DNA of 64,000 nucleotides from Planococcus sp. CPCC 101016 (GTDB lineage: Bacteria > Bacillota > Bacilli > Bacillales_A > Planococcaceae). The notes beneath the pieces were generated by a model, which was not told the origin of the DNA, made no database searches, and was given only the letters and a program-made list of their open reading frames with translations. Positions 17,506 to 26,226 of this stretch are shown here, piece by piece (positions within the stretch are counted from its first letter, which is position 1; every line of letters begins with the position of its first letter). The position numbers were made by a program, and so were the translations under genes. The stretch spans positions 96,761-160,760 of the forward strand of contig NZ_VOHB01000004.1 in NCBI RefSeq assembly GCF_007859295.1. The letters run 5' to 3'.

Positions 17506-18663
17506 ATGGAATTACAAACAATGCATGACCAACTAACAAACCGTCTTTTGCAGCAACAGCTGGTGTCAGCAACCATCAGCCAGCCAAGGCTTAAATCAAA
17601 TGACATCAAGCGAATCAAGTTGAAGCCGGTTGAAATAAAGAAGGAATACCTGATTCAATTTGAGTATCAGCACGAACATGTCCTGAAACATGAAAATCTG
17701 CCGGTTGAGGAAGCTTCAAGAAAATTGGCTTCGCTATTTACTGATTTCCGCCAAGCCCTGTTTCAATTTACAGAAGAAAAAGTACAGATTCAACTTTCCA
17801 AGAAGTTCAAAGTCAGCTGGAAAGCAGAGCAGACTGGCGAACAGAAAATTGAACTTTCGCATAACCGTAAAAAGCAATACTTACTGGAGGATGGGATTCC
17901 CTATCCATTTCTTGTGCGCCTGGGCGTTCAAAGCGCTGATGGCAAAGTCAAAAAGCAGAAATATGATAAATTCCGTCAAATTAATCGCTTTATCGAATTC
18001 ATCGATGATGCGCTTGTTCATTTGCCGCAAGACCGCACAGTCCGCATCCTCGATTTCGGCTCTGGAAAATCGTATCTAACCTTTGCCCTGTATCATTATT
18101 TACGCATCGAAAAAGGGTTGGATTTACGCGTTACCGGCCTTGATTTAAAAAAGGAAGTCATCGAGGAATGTCAGCAAATCGCACAAGATCTCCGCTATGA
18201 GCAGCTGGAATTCCTTATTGGGGACATCAATGATTACAATGAAGAATCAGCTGTTGATATGGTCGTCACTCTGCACGCCTGCGATGTAGCAACCGATATG
18301 GCTTTGTCACGAGCTGTCAAATGGGATGCCAAAGTGATTTTAAGCGTCCCTTGCTGCCAGCATGAATTGAATAGCCAGATTGAAGCGCCAGAACTGGGCA
18401 TTATGCTTCAGCATGGATTGATCAAAGAACGTTTCAGTGCATTGGCTACAGACTCTATCCGTGCAGAATTGTTGTCGCTCGTCGGTTATGAAACGCAATT
18501 GATGGAATTTATCGATATGGAGCACACACCAAAAAATATTTTGATCCGCGCCTATAAAACCGGCCGAAAACCGGCTGCCGGACAATTTGACCGCTACCGA
18601 CAATTCACCGCTTTGCTTTCTGCCAAACCATTTCTTGAAACTGAATTAAAGGAGTACCTATGA
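17506..18663 (+). CDS. class I SAM-dependent methyltransferase
   Basis: A 385-residue protein with an N-terminal region of about 170 residues and a C-terminal Rossmann methyltransferase domain: motif I ILDFGSGKSYLTFALYHYL, then VTGLDLKKEV and VVTLHACDVATDMAL. The CCQHEL segment near residue 285 fits the Methyltransf_32 group, whose substrate is generally unassigned (RNA is often suggested). The start follows GGAAGGG. It is translationally coupled (ATGA) to the next small membrane gene. Confidence 0.8.
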   Translation: MELQTMHDQLTNRLLQQQLVSATISQPRLKSNDIKRIKLKPVEIKKEYLIQFEYQHEHVLKHENLPVEEASRKLASLFTDFRQALFQFTEEKVQIQLSKKFKVSWKAEQTGEQKIELSHNRKKQYLLEDGIPYPFLVRLGVQSADGKVKKQKYDKFRQINRFIEFIDDALVHLPQDRTVRILDFGSGKSYLTFALYHYLRIEKGLDLRVTGLDLKKEVIEECQQIAQDLRYEQLEFLIGDINDYNEESAVDMVVTLHACDVATDMALSRAVKWDAKVILSVPCCQHELNSQIEAPELGIMLQHGLIKERFSALATDSIRAELLSLVGYETQLMEFIDMEHTPKNILIRAYKTGRKPAAGQFDRYRQFTALLSAKPFLETELKEYL

Positions 18664-18914
18664 AACGTAAAAACTTAGTGAATGGCATGATTCTAGCCTT
18701 TTCCGTTGTTCTGATCCGCTTTATCGATGTTCGCATCTATGACATGAACCTTGTTGTGACACTCCTGATTCTCGTTGCGCTTATTTATGGGGCCATGAGG
18801 CTAGTTGAACGCTTTCCGGCCTTGGATCAGCCAGTCAGCAAACGGACATCGTTCACAGTCAACACCATGGTAATCATCTCTATTTTTCTTGCGTTCTTTA
18901 TCTTCAAACTCTAA
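18660..18914 (+). CDS. small two- to three-helix membrane protein
   Basis: An 84-residue hydrophobic protein; helices at about 8-25, 29-48 and 62-82. Its ATG overlaps the methyltransferase stop codon, so the two are a unit, and a strong terminator follows. No family is recognised. Confidence 0.7.
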   Translation: MKRKNLVNGMILAFSVVLIRFIDVRIYDMNLVVTLLILVALIYGAMRLVERFPALDQPVSKRTSFTVNTMVIISIFLAFFIFKL

Positions 18915-18921
18915 CAAACCG

Positions 18922-18960
18922 AAAAAAGCGATAGCCAAAATTTCTGGCTATCGCTTTTTT
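18922..18960. terminator. bidirectional terminator
   Basis: AAAAAAGCGATAGCCA and its perfect complement flank a 7-base loop between convergent genes. Confidence 0.88.
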
Positions 18961-18965
18961 CTTAT

Positions 18966-19385
18966 TCAAGGGGAATTTTCATTCGGTTTCTGCTGTGCCT
19001 GTTCCTCGATTGTTTTGTATATATAAGTTTCCACCGGTTCCAATGTAAATTTTAGGTTACTGGTCTTCAGATTGTTCTCTAAATAATCCAATTGGTGGTC
19101 TTCCACTGTGTAAGATTGCAGGTTCAAGATGTCGTTGACGTACAACATCCCCTCATTCGTCGCCATCGGGCTGTCCTCACCCGCTTTTTCACGGGCTTCA
19201 ACTTGCTTCATACCGAAAATCAGGCCCTCATCTTCCAGCTCCTTCATCGCCGCCCCATAACGTTCTTCTCCAATTTCTTGTGATAAATGCTGATTTAATT
19301 TTTTAATGTCATCGAAACTTGCACCTTTGTAGTATTGCGTATAATAAGCCATTAAAACCTGTTCTTTATCGTTCAACTCTTCCAT
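18966..19385 (-). CDS. hypothetical protein (winged-helix-like, YjcQ-type resemblance)
   Basis: A 139-residue soluble protein: charged helical N-terminus (MEELNDKEQVLMAYYTQYYK), then EDEGLIFGMKQVE and MLYVNDILN, a pattern suggestive of a small winged-helix protein of YjcQ type, but this is weak. The ATG preceded by GGAGGGG is preferred over an in-frame ATG 18 bases upstream. It is monocistronic and convergent with the methyltransferase operon. Confidence 0.6.
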   Translation of the reverse strand: MEELNDKEQVLMAYYTQYYKGASFDDIKKLNQHLSQEIGEERYGAAMKELEDEGLIFGMKQVEAREKAGEDSPMATNEGMLYVNDILNLQSYTVEDHQLDYLENNLKTSNLKFTLEPVETYIYKTIEEQAQQKPNENSP

Positions 19386-19539
19386 TGCCAACCCCTCCAT
19401 CATTATGCTGTTATTTCTGTTATTCCCTTTTCCTCAAAGCAATATGCACGCTGATAGAATATCGTCTAAAAAAATGAAACCTTGGCCTTCCTGGTTCGTT
19501 ACTACTACTGACACGATAACAGAAAGCAGGTGGCATCAC

Positions 19540-20463
19540 ATGGCTGAACAGGCGATTGTCCAGATCAAGAATCTGTCAAAAACAATCGGCAATAAAAAAA
19601 TCATCAAAAACCTGAGCCTGGAGTTGCATAAAGGCGAGATCACTGGATTCCTGGGTCCTAATGGAGCCGGCAAAACTACAACTATCCGAATGATGGTCGG
19701 CTTAATGCGTCCCACTGAAGGAGAAGTTTGGATTGATGGCCAATCCGTACAGGCGAACTTTGAAGGAAGCATCCGCAAAGTTGGAGTAATTGTAGAAAAT
19801 CCTGAAATGTATAAATACATGTCAGGGTATAAAAATCTCCTGCATTTTTCCCGCATGCATAAAGACGTTTCAAAGGGCCGGATCGATGAGGTCGTCAAAC
19901 AGGTCGGCATGCAGAACCGCATCAACGAAAAAGTCAGTTCGTATTCACTTGGAATGCGTCAGAGGCTGGGCCTTGCGCAAGCGCTTTTGCACGACCCAAA
20001 GTTTCTCATTTTGGATGAACCTACCAACGGGCTCGACCCGGCAGGAATTCGCGAATTCCGAATATACCTTCAGAAAATCGCACGGGAAAGTGGGGTCGCC
20101 ATATTTGTCTCGAGTCATTTATTATCTGAAATCGAACTTTTATGCGACCGAATCGCGATTATTCAAAATGGTGAATTAATCGACATCAAAAATGTCAACG
20201 AACTTCAACAGTCCCGTTATTATATTCAAGCAGAGCCTTTGGAACTTGTCGGAGAAGTTTTGACAGGCGCTGGATTTCCAACCGCCCTTCACGACAAAGG
20301 CTATTTGATCGATTCTGGAGCGGAACATATTCCCGGAGCCATCAACTTATTGGTCGGAGCAGGCGCGAGAATCTTTACAGTCCAGCCTTACCGCGAAACA
20401 CTGGAAGCCCAATTCCTTGAAATGACGGGAGGCGGAGAAATTGCTCAAGCTCATACAGAATGA
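19540..20463 (+). CDS. ABC transporter ATP-binding protein (BcrA/NatA type)
   Basis: A 307-residue single-domain ATPase: Walker A GPNGAGKTTT (about 41-50), signature SLGMRQRLGLAQAL, Walker B FLILDEPTNGLDP and a C-terminal extension of about 90 residues typical of BcrA-type export ATPases. The start is the ATG after AAGCAGGTGG; the frame is open further upstream but shows no family similarity there. It overlaps by 23 bases the permease that follows. Bacitracin-type export or a regulatory role is inferred from family only. Confidence 0.88.
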   Translation: MAEQAIVQIKNLSKTIGNKKIIKNLSLELHKGEITGFLGPNGAGKTTTIRMMVGLMRPTEGEVWIDGQSVQANFEGSIRKVGVIVENPEMYKYMSGYKNLLHFSRMHKDVSKGRIDEVVKQVGMQNRINEKVSSYSLGMRQRLGLAQALLHDPKFLILDEPTNGLDPAGIREFRIYLQKIARESGVAIFVSSHLLSEIELLCDRIAIIQNGELIDIKNVNELQQSRYYIQAEPLELVGEVLTGAGFPTALHDKGYLIDSGAEHIPGAINLLVGAGARIFTVQPYRETLEAQFLEMTGGGEIAQAHTE

Positions 20464-21385
20464 ATGGATGAAATTATGGAGCCGGAAAATAACCTGGATC
20501 ATGGTCATTTTACTGGTATTTGTGGTATTTGCTGGTCTGGGAATTACCAAATGGATGAATTCCACCGCTAATGAAGACGTCACTGAGAGCTGGCAGGATA
20601 TTGCACAGGCAGAAATCGCCAACAGTACAATTATGCTGGCAGAGCCTGACCTCAGTGAGACGCAAATCGACTACTATGAAGGGCAGATCGCCATCGCAGA
20701 GCACCGTCTTGAAAATGATATTCCTGCATTGGAATACGCTAGCATGCAACAGCAAATGCTCGATACCCATATGATGATGTCACTCGTTACACTATTGGCA
20801 GTCATTGCAGCAGCGGGAATCGTAGCAGCTGAATTTTCACAAGGCACGATTAAAATGCTGTTGACGCGACCGGTGAAACGCTGGAAAATCCTTACGTCCA
20901 AGTACATCACAGTTTTGCTATTTGCTGTTTTACTGAGTGTGGTTTTGCTGATTTCGACGGCAGTGGCCGGTTTGCTCTTTTTTGGAATCGGGGATGGAGC
21001 ACTTCTCATATGGAATGGATCTGAAGTAGTGGAAGCTTCCTTCTGGCTCGAAGCTCTTAAATTGGCAGCTCTTAAATTTTCAAGCGTCTGGATGATCAGT
21101 ACGTTTGCCTTTATGCTGGGTACAGTCTTCCGTTCTAGTTCGCTGGCTATCGGTTTATCAATCTTCTTAATGTTTACTGGCATTCAAGCTGTATTTCTTT
21201 TACAGAATTATGAAATCGTCAAATACTATTTATTTACCCATACGGATTTGACACAATTCTATACCGGAAATATGCTGATTCCAGGAATCACCATGACCAT
21301 GTCTGTTCTGGTGCTGATCGTTTACTTCCTTGTGTTCATGGCCATCAGCTATTGGACATTTGGAAGAAGAGACATCACAGCTTAA
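20441..21385 (+). CDS. ABC-2 type transporter permease
   Basis: A 314-residue permease with six helices and a large extracytoplasmic loop (residues about 40-110) after TM1, the ABC-2/BcrB/NatB plan; it contains FSQGTIKMLLTRPVKRW. The start is a TTG inside the ATPase gene, with GGGAGGCGGAG directly upstream, so translation is coupled to the ATPase. It forms the membrane channel of the exporter. Confidence 0.85.
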   Translation: MLKLIQNEWMKLWSRKITWIMVILLVFVVFAGLGITKWMNSTANEDVTESWQDIAQAEIANSTIMLAEPDLSETQIDYYEGQIAIAEHRLENDIPALEYASMQQQMLDTHMMMSLVTLLAVIAAAGIVAAEFSQGTIKMLLTRPVKRWKILTSKYITVLLFAVLLSVVLLISTAVAGLLFFGIGDGALLIWNGSEVVEASFWLEALKLAALKFSSVWMISTFAFMLGTVFRSSSLAIGLSIFLMFTGIQAVFLLQNYEIVKYYLFTHTDLTQFYTGNMLIPGITMTMSVLVLIVYFLVFMAISYWTFGRRDITA

Positions 21386-21387
21386 CA

Positions 21388-21585
21388 AAAAAGCGCAAAC
21401 GGCCGTTCAACTCCGACAGGCGTAAGACGATCTAGCGAAGCGGCATGTTTTCAGCCGCACAGTCAGAATGGCTTACGACCCGAGAAGTTGGCCGCTGGAG
21501 CTGGACAAGAAAGAAAAGCGCAAGCGCCCGTGTAGTCCCGACAAGCGCTGGAGCCTAGCAAATCAGAAAAGCGCAAGCAACCATA
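21388..21585. repeat. repeat family A, copies 2 (full and truncated)
   Basis: AAAGCGCAAACGG..GGCCGCTGGAG forms one imperfect fold-back unit (to about 21509). It is followed by a second partial unit starting AAAAGCGCAAGCGCCCGTG and a third fragment starting AAAAGCGCAAGC. All are related to 10714-10860 and 49880-50208. No protein-coding signal is seen. Confidence 0.75.
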
Positions 21586-21622
21586 AGCTTAATCGCTAAA
21601 ATCACGTCTTCTACCTATAATA

Positions 21623-21663
21623 AAACAAAAACTGACCTAGAACCTCTGGGTCAGTTTTTGTTT
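21623..21663. terminator. 41-bp terminator hairpin, distal copy of a flanking duplication
   Basis: The stem CTGACC..GGTCAG with A/T-rich arms (ACAAAAA..TTTTTGT) is 39/41 identical to 22258-22298 and in the same orientation. The two copies bracket element B1. This copy can act for the plus-strand permease and for anything crossing from the right. Confidence 0.8.
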
Positions 21664-22257
21664 GAGCTTGTAGACAAAAGAATATATATGTCACTAAACG
21701 AATGAAACTTTATTTCATTTTACTTGCACCGGATCCTGCGCTCCAGGCGGACGCGTTCCGCGGTCTCGCGCCGAACTAACTCGGCCTTACGTCCGAGTGG
21801 ATTTCGGCACTTCGCTTTCCCGCAGGAAGCGAGTCGGGCTGTGCCTGACTCGTTTGCGACGAAGCAGCGCAGCGATGCAGGAGCATATCTCTGCCCTTCG
21901 CCGCCTTGCGCTTCGGATCCTCGAGTGAAGGGTTTTTTAACAGTCTTACTCAGGCTTTATTTATCCTGAGCTGACTAGCAGCCTTCTGCCTTTGATTGAA
22001 ACCATACGATCCCGACCGGGCTGGCCACGAAGACTCCTGTTGGAAGCAGCGCAGCGACGAAAGCTGAAGACCCCACAGGAAAGGCATTGGCCGAAGCTTG
22101 CAAGGACAAGCCTTTGCGACGAAGCTAGCGCAGCGATGCAGGAGCATGGGTTTTTCCAGTGACGAGGAGGCTGAAGCTGAGCCCACGGAAAGCGAAGTGG
22201 CCAGCCCGGTTGGATTATACATCCTATTCATTTTAATTTGACTTTGTCTACAGTCTG
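21664..22257. repeat. non-coding element B1 (594 bp), candidate non-autonomous mobile element
   Basis: The ends are near-inverted (left CTTGTAGACAAAAG, right ACTTTGTCTACAGTC; shared core TGTAGACAAA). It is closely related to 32530-32862, but longer by 261 bp because an internal 34-35-bp direct repeat (21853-21886 and 22113-22147) encloses extra sequence. It is GC-rich with several hairpins, and its open frames show no recognisable protein. It is flanked by a 41-bp direct repeat that is a complete terminator. Confidence 0.7.
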
Positions 22258-22298
22258 AAACAAAAACTGACCCAGAATCTCTGGGTCAGTTTTTGTTT
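22258..22298 (-). terminator. terminator of the hydrolase gene, proximal copy of the duplication
   Basis: The hairpin includes the last codons and TGA stop (22286-22288) of the hydrolase on its 5' arm, and ends TTTTTGTTT on the minus strand. It differs at two positions from 21623-21663. Confidence 0.85.
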
Positions 22299-23008
22299 AT
22301 CCATTCTGTTAAAGTCTTTATTACTTGATTTTGTTGCTCAATCGCTGTTATTTCAGCTGAATTATCACCTTTTTGTCGCCCATACAAACCAAATTGCGCA
22401 TGATTGCCACCTTCGATTTCCACAAACTCACTGTTCCCAGAGAACAGCTCCCGGCTGTCTTCAATATCATTAACCGTAGACAAGCCATCCCGTTCACCAT
22501 AGATAGATAGCATCGGTAAGCGGCTTTCCGAAAAATCACTGGCTGGATAGGCGCCTAAAAAATAAAGACCTGCTAGCTTCGGCGAGGCGTCTTCGGCATA
22601 AAAAGAAGCAGCCACCCCGCCTAAAGAATGCCCGCCAAGAAACCATTCCTCAACTTCAGCATGTTCTTCTATTACGGCATCTGCTGTTCGAGAACCCAAT
22701 ATTCCAAAATTCAACGGCAATTGAGGAATGGACACCACAAAGCCTTGTTCACTTAGGGACTGCCCAAGATAAGCATAGGCTTCCTTTTCGACTTTAGCCC
22801 CCTGGTACAGGATCACTCCTTTGCCATTTGGTGATTCGGGCTGAAAAATCAATCCTTCCCCGTCACTTTCAATCGAAGACAAATCCACAAAATCAACCAA
22901 TACCTCACTCGGCCCGTAATCAAATTGAGCATAAATAACAAAGCTGGCGACCGCAATCACCAATAACGCAAAAACGCTCATTGCAATACGGAACAGCCAT
23001 TTTTTCAT
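22286..23008 (-). CDS. membrane-anchored alpha/beta hydrolase
   Basis: A 240-residue protein: one N-terminal helix (residues 7-27), then an alpha/beta hydrolase fold with nucleophile elbow GGHSLGG, Asp in YGERDGL and His in GGNHAQFG as the likely triad. The active domain should face outside. The substrate is unknown. The ATG follows AGAAGGTG. It is last in a probable operon after the nitroreductase and SDR genes. Its stop codon is embedded in the terminator hairpin that is duplicated around element B1. Confidence 0.8.
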   Translation of the reverse strand: MKKWLFRIAMSVFALLVIAVASFVIYAQFDYGPSEVLVDFVDLSSIESDGEGLIFQPESPNGKGVILYQGAKVEKEAYAYLGQSLSEQGFVVSIPQLPLNFGILGSRTADAVIEEHAEVEEWFLGGHSLGGVAASFYAEDASPKLAGLYFLGAYPASDFSESRLPMLSIYGERDGLSTVNDIEDSRELFSGNSEFVEIEGGNHAQFGLYGRQKGDNSAEITAIEQQNQVIKTLTEWINKN

Positions 23009-23038
23009 TGCGACACCTTCTGTTTGAGCACCTTAGTC

Positions 23039-23653
23039 TTAGTAAGCTAAGCCTACACGGCACTGAATAAATTTCTCTGACTTCAGCTGTTGATAAGCAA
23101 ATTCAGCCGTATCTCCGACTGTTATCTCCTTGCCTTCTTCCGGCAACAACTCCCTTTCAGTACGATAATTGCCGCGAGCTTCTCCGTCCGGCAAGTATGT
23201 AGGGCAAACAATGGTCCAATGGAGATCTGTTTCATCAAACAGCCGGTAAACTACTTCATGCTCTTCGGCAGCAAAAGTCATCTTGCGCTTGGAATCTCCA
23301 CCTTCATAGCGAAGCAATCCCGGGCTCAGGCGGCTGTTTAAGATTCCGGCTGTCCCAATTGTGATTACCCGTTTGATATTGTGCTTTTCCATCACTTTCA
23401 CTATTAAAGGCGCAGCTTCAGACAATGTAGTGGTACGATCTGTGCCAATCGCACTGAAAACAGCCGCAGTTCCGGCGATTGTTTTTTCAATATCTTCCGC
23501 ATTTCGGACATCCCCAACAATGATTTCCAAATTCGGATGTGCTTCTAGTTTTTCCGAACGTACCAAGGCCTTTACCTGGTGGCCATCAGTCAAAGCCCGC
23601 TTGAGGATCTCGCCTCCAACGCGGCCCGTTGCTCCAAATATCGCCAGCTTCAT
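23039..23653 (-). CDS. NAD(P)H-binding SDR/NmrA-like oxidoreductase
   Basis: A 204-residue atypical short-chain dehydrogenase: GATGRVGGEI dinucleotide motif at 8-17, GDVRNAED, and ITIGTAGI. It resembles YwnB/BVR-B-type flavin-reductase-like or NmrA proteins. The reaction is unknown. The ATG follows AAGGGGGAAAAG. It lies between the nitroreductase and hydrolase genes with short spacers, suggesting one redox/detoxification operon. Confidence 0.8.
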   Translation of the reverse strand: MKLAIFGATGRVGGEILKRALTDGHQVKALVRSEKLEAHPNLEIIVGDVRNAEDIEKTIAGTAAVFSAIGTDRTTTLSEAAPLIVKVMEKHNIKRVITIGTAGILNSRLSPGLLRYEGGDSKRKMTFAAEEHEVVYRLFDETDLHWTIVCPTYLPDGEARGNYRTERELLPEEGKEITVGDTAEFAYQQLKSEKFIQCRVGLAY

Positions 23654-23701
23654 TACTTTTCCCCCTTGTATTCAATCTGTTGAAAAGAAGCTGTTTTTCA
23701 A

Positions 23702-24433
23702 TTACTTAAAATGATAGCCTTTTTTCGCCAAAATCCCCTTTAAATCTTCACGACGCGGCTTTCTTAAGAAATCAGCCATCTGCTGTGTCCAAGTCGCTGT
23801 TTTCTGGTTTGAGCCACGGCTGGCGTAATAGGCTTCGATCGTGCTGTCATATTCCGGCAAAATGGTTTCGTATTTGGCTTCATTGTATTCATTTTCATGC
23901 AGAATAGCTTCAACCGGCAAACGCGGTTTCACACCATTTGCCTCGTTCGGAACACCTACTGTCAAGCCGTAAACCGGAAAGACACCCTCAGGGAGGCCGA
24001 CCAATTCACTGATCGCTTCCATATTATTGCGGACACCACCAATATAGCAGATGCCGTATCCTTTTGATTCTGCTGCAAGCGCCAGATTTTGTGCCAGCAA
24101 TCCAACATCCGTTACGGCGACAATCAGGTTTTCTGCGCGATCAAAAACGATTTCCTGTCCCTGCAGTCTGCCGGCATGCTGCAAGCGATTGTAATCAGCA
24201 CACATCAGAAAGACAGCTCCTGCGCCTTCCATTTGTTTAGCGTTACTGGACAACTCACCTAGCTTGCGGCGTTTTTCGGGATCAGTTACCCAAATAATCG
24301 AGTATGCTTGCACAAAATGTGACGTGGCCGCATGCTGTGCTGCCTCGACTAGTTCACTGACTTCCTCCTGTGACAATTGCTTTTCTTTATAATCTCGTAC
24401 GGAAGCATGTGCTTTCATTAATTCGATAACCAT
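23702..24433 (-). CDS. NADPH-dependent flavin nitroreductase (NfsA/NfrA family)
   Basis: A 243-residue FMN oxidoreductase: HASVRDY FMN-phosphate motif at about 11-17, KGYGICYIGGVRNN, and GLPEGVFPVYGLTVG, typical of the FRP/NfsA group. It reduces nitro-aromatics, quinones or flavins with NADPH. The ATG 9 bases inside an open TTG frame is preferred because GAGGGG would otherwise touch the start. It heads the operon with the SDR and hydrolase genes. Confidence 0.88.
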   Translation of the reverse strand: MVIELMKAHASVRDYKEKQLSQEEVSELVEAAQHAATSHFVQAYSIIWVTDPEKRRKLGELSSNAKQMEGAGAVFLMCADYNRLQHAGRLQGQEIVFDRAENLIVAVTDVGLLAQNLALAAESKGYGICYIGGVRNNMEAISELVGLPEGVFPVYGLTVGVPNEANGVKPRLPVEAILHENEYNEAKYETILPEYDSTIEAYYASRGSNQKTATWTQQMADFLRKPRREDLKGILAKKGYHFK

Positions 24434-24538
24434 ATATGGCAACCCCTCTCTATTTGTTTATCTTATCGTACCAAATTCTCTGCTGCGATACTCTTTTCGT
24501 GATTTTTGCTACAATAGAATCTATAGAGGTGAAGAACA

Positions 24539-25093
24539 TTGAAAAATACGAAGACCGCTTTTTCCATCCTTTTTTTACTGGTTCTTGGCGGTTTTTTATT
24601 CATATGGATTGAAAAAGAAATGGCATTCCGCGAAGAATTGGAGAAACGGACTTTGCCTTCGAGTCTCCATCCTATCGTGGAAGAAAAACGGGATCAGCTG
24701 GTCGCAGAAGCTGCTGAAATCGGTATTGATGTCGTAATTACAGATGGCTATCGCTCGCCTGAAGAACAGGATATTCTCCATAGCCAAGGCCGCAGCATGT
24801 CCGGGAATGTAGTAACTTATGCAGAAGGCGGCGAATCCTACCATAATTATGGATTGGCTATCGATTATGCCCTGCGTCTTGATGATGGTTCAGTGGTATG
24901 GGATATTACACGGGACGATAATGGCAACGGTGAAAGTGATTGGTTCGAAGTCGCAGATATTGGGAAAAAGCTGGGCTTTGACTGGGGAGGCGACTGGCAG
25001 CGCTTTAAAGATTATCCTCACCTCGAAATGACTTTCGGTTTGTCGATCCGGGAACTTCAGCAAGGATGGCGTCCTGAAGACAAGATGGAATAG
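24539..25093 (+). CDS. M15 family D-Ala-D-Ala carboxypeptidase / L,D-endopeptidase (CwlK/VanY-like)
   Basis: A 184-residue secreted or membrane-anchored zinc peptidase: helix at residues 7-24, then the M15 domain with GYRSPEEQDILHSQGRS, zinc-site SYHNYGLAIDY (His and Asp) and HLEM near residue 163. It cuts peptidoglycan stem peptides. The start is TTG behind AGAGGTGAAG. A match to CwlK (L-Ala-D-Glu endopeptidase) is as good as to VanY; the bond cut is not decided here. Confidence 0.87.
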   Translation: MKNTKTAFSILFLLVLGGFLFIWIEKEMAFREELEKRTLPSSLHPIVEEKRDQLVAEAAEIGIDVVITDGYRSPEEQDILHSQGRSMSGNVVTYAEGGESYHNYGLAIDYALRLDDGSVVWDITRDDNGNGESDWFEVADIGKKLGFDWGGDWQRFKDYPHLEMTFGLSIRELQQGWRPEDKME

Positions 25094-25168
25094 CAGCCCG
25101 CATGTCATATCCCTTTGTAACAGATACCCTTACTGCTTCGTCTACTTTACAAAGGAGGCAGAAGAGTG

Positions 25169-25744
25169 ATGAAAACGATTGCGGCCATTTGCACCCTCAT
25201 TCCGTCTTTATTGCTGATAGCCTGTGGTACTGATGAAACAAAAGAAGAACCTTCGGATGATCTATCTGGTTTTACAGTGACTGCTTCACAAGCTGAATCG
25301 GTAAAAGAACATTTTGTCTATCGCTTAGCTTCAGAAAAAGAACAATATACCGAGGGAGAGGAAATAGAAATATATGCCGAACTTGAATATACCGGTGAAG
25401 AGAAAAGCATGGAAATCTCACATGCGGCCTCGCCTTTCTATTTCCCCATCCATGAAGAAACGAGAGATTATTCGGTTGAGTATGTCATGAACGAACCGCT
25501 GCTGACCACTCGCTTGGTCCCAGGGGAACCGCTGCGGGAAAGCTATTCCGGAAATGGTGGGTATAGTGGAGAAGATGATGATGCCTATATTGAATTTGTC
25601 CAAAGCGTTATGAACAATGAGTTTCCTCCTGGATACTACACGCTCTCCGGATACGCAGATTTCACAGCTATAAACACCGATAATTCAAGCAAACATTACA
25701 CCATCCCTTCACAAATCGATTTCAAAGTGGTGCCCAAAAATTAA
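25169..25744 (+). CDS. lipoprotein, hypothetical
   Basis: A 191-residue lipoprotein: signal peptide with lipobox LIAC at about 16-19, followed by an acidic linker (GTDETKEEPSDD) and a beta-rich domain with EQYTEGEEIEIYAELEYTG, an Ig-like or IPI-type fold pattern. It is anchored to the outer face of the membrane. The function is unknown. The ribosome site AAAGGAGG serves either this ATG or the GTG three bases before it. It ends at a strong terminator. Confidence 0.75.
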   Translation: MKTIAAICTLIPSLLLIACGTDETKEEPSDDLSGFTVTASQAESVKEHFVYRLASEKEQYTEGEEIEIYAELEYTGEEKSMEISHAASPFYFPIHEETRDYSVEYVMNEPLLTTRLVPGEPLRESYSGNGGYSGEDDDAYIEFVQSVMNNEFPPGYYTLSGYADFTAINTDNSSKHYTIPSQIDFKVVPKN

Positions 25745-25745
25745 A

Positions 25746-25773
25746 ACAGCCCGGTTCAATTGAACCGGGCTGT
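25746..25773. terminator. bidirectional terminator
   Basis: A perfect 14-bp stem, ACAGCCCGGTTCAA and complement, between convergent genes. Confidence 0.82.
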
Positions 25774-25793
25774 CTTTTGCCGACGTGGTCTCG

Positions 25794-26129
25794 TCATCTC
25801 TTATTATAATCATGGAGGTAAGACAACGGTGTCAGGCAATAAAGCTCCTCTGGACACCTCCGAGAAATTTTATACAATTCCCAAAACAATTCTTCAGATA
25901 TTTCATAACGGAAAATCGAGTCAGGCATTTTCTTTATCTTTGGAGCAGCCTGCTCACTTTTCACTTCTTCTATATCCACCCAAACCGTTTTGTATTCACT
26001 TGCAGCTCTTTCCACACTTAAACGTGCAAATAGCGTTATGTACTTTTCTCCGGCTTCTATATGGGTACCTTTCGACCTTGAAAAATAGAAATGGATATCT
26101 TCTTGGCAAGTCGGTGGAAGTTGCGACAA
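25794..26129 (-). CDS. hypothetical protein, 111 aa
   Basis: A soluble protein rich in aromatic and charged residues (HFYFSRSKGTHIEAGEKYITLF; EELFWELYKISRRCPEELY). The best start is a TTG with GTGAGGGG about six bases upstream; the frame is open for another 41 codons, but these run through the terminator at 26183-26226 and are unlikely to be coding. No family is recognised. It lies alone between two terminators. Confidence 0.5.
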   Translation of the reverse strand: MSQLPPTCQEDIHFYFSRSKGTHIEAGEKYITLFARLSVERAASEYKTVWVDIEEVKSEQAAPKIKKMPDSIFRYEISEELFWELYKISRRCPEELYCLTPLSYLHDYNKR

Positions 26130-26182
26130 AATTCCCCTCACCCTTTCTTTATTAAATATAATAATCAAATAAAACAAATAAA

Positions 26183-26226
26183 AAAGCCGAAAAGACCTCT
26201 CCAATTGAGAGTAGCTTTTCGGCTTT
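26183..26226 (-). terminator. terminator with no gene assigned
   Basis: AAAGCCGAAAAG / CTTTTCGGCTTT stem with an inner CTCTC..GAGAG hairpin and T-rich minus-strand tail. It lies upstream of the 111-aa gene and downstream of no recognised gene, so it ends an unidentified transcript or regulates that gene. Confidence 0.65.

Noticed and set aside
21724-22231. Open frames of 81 and 93 codons on both strands inside element B1
   Set aside because: No ribosome site, Arg/Ser-rich composition typical of GC-rich repeats, and the frames are not kept in the related element B2.
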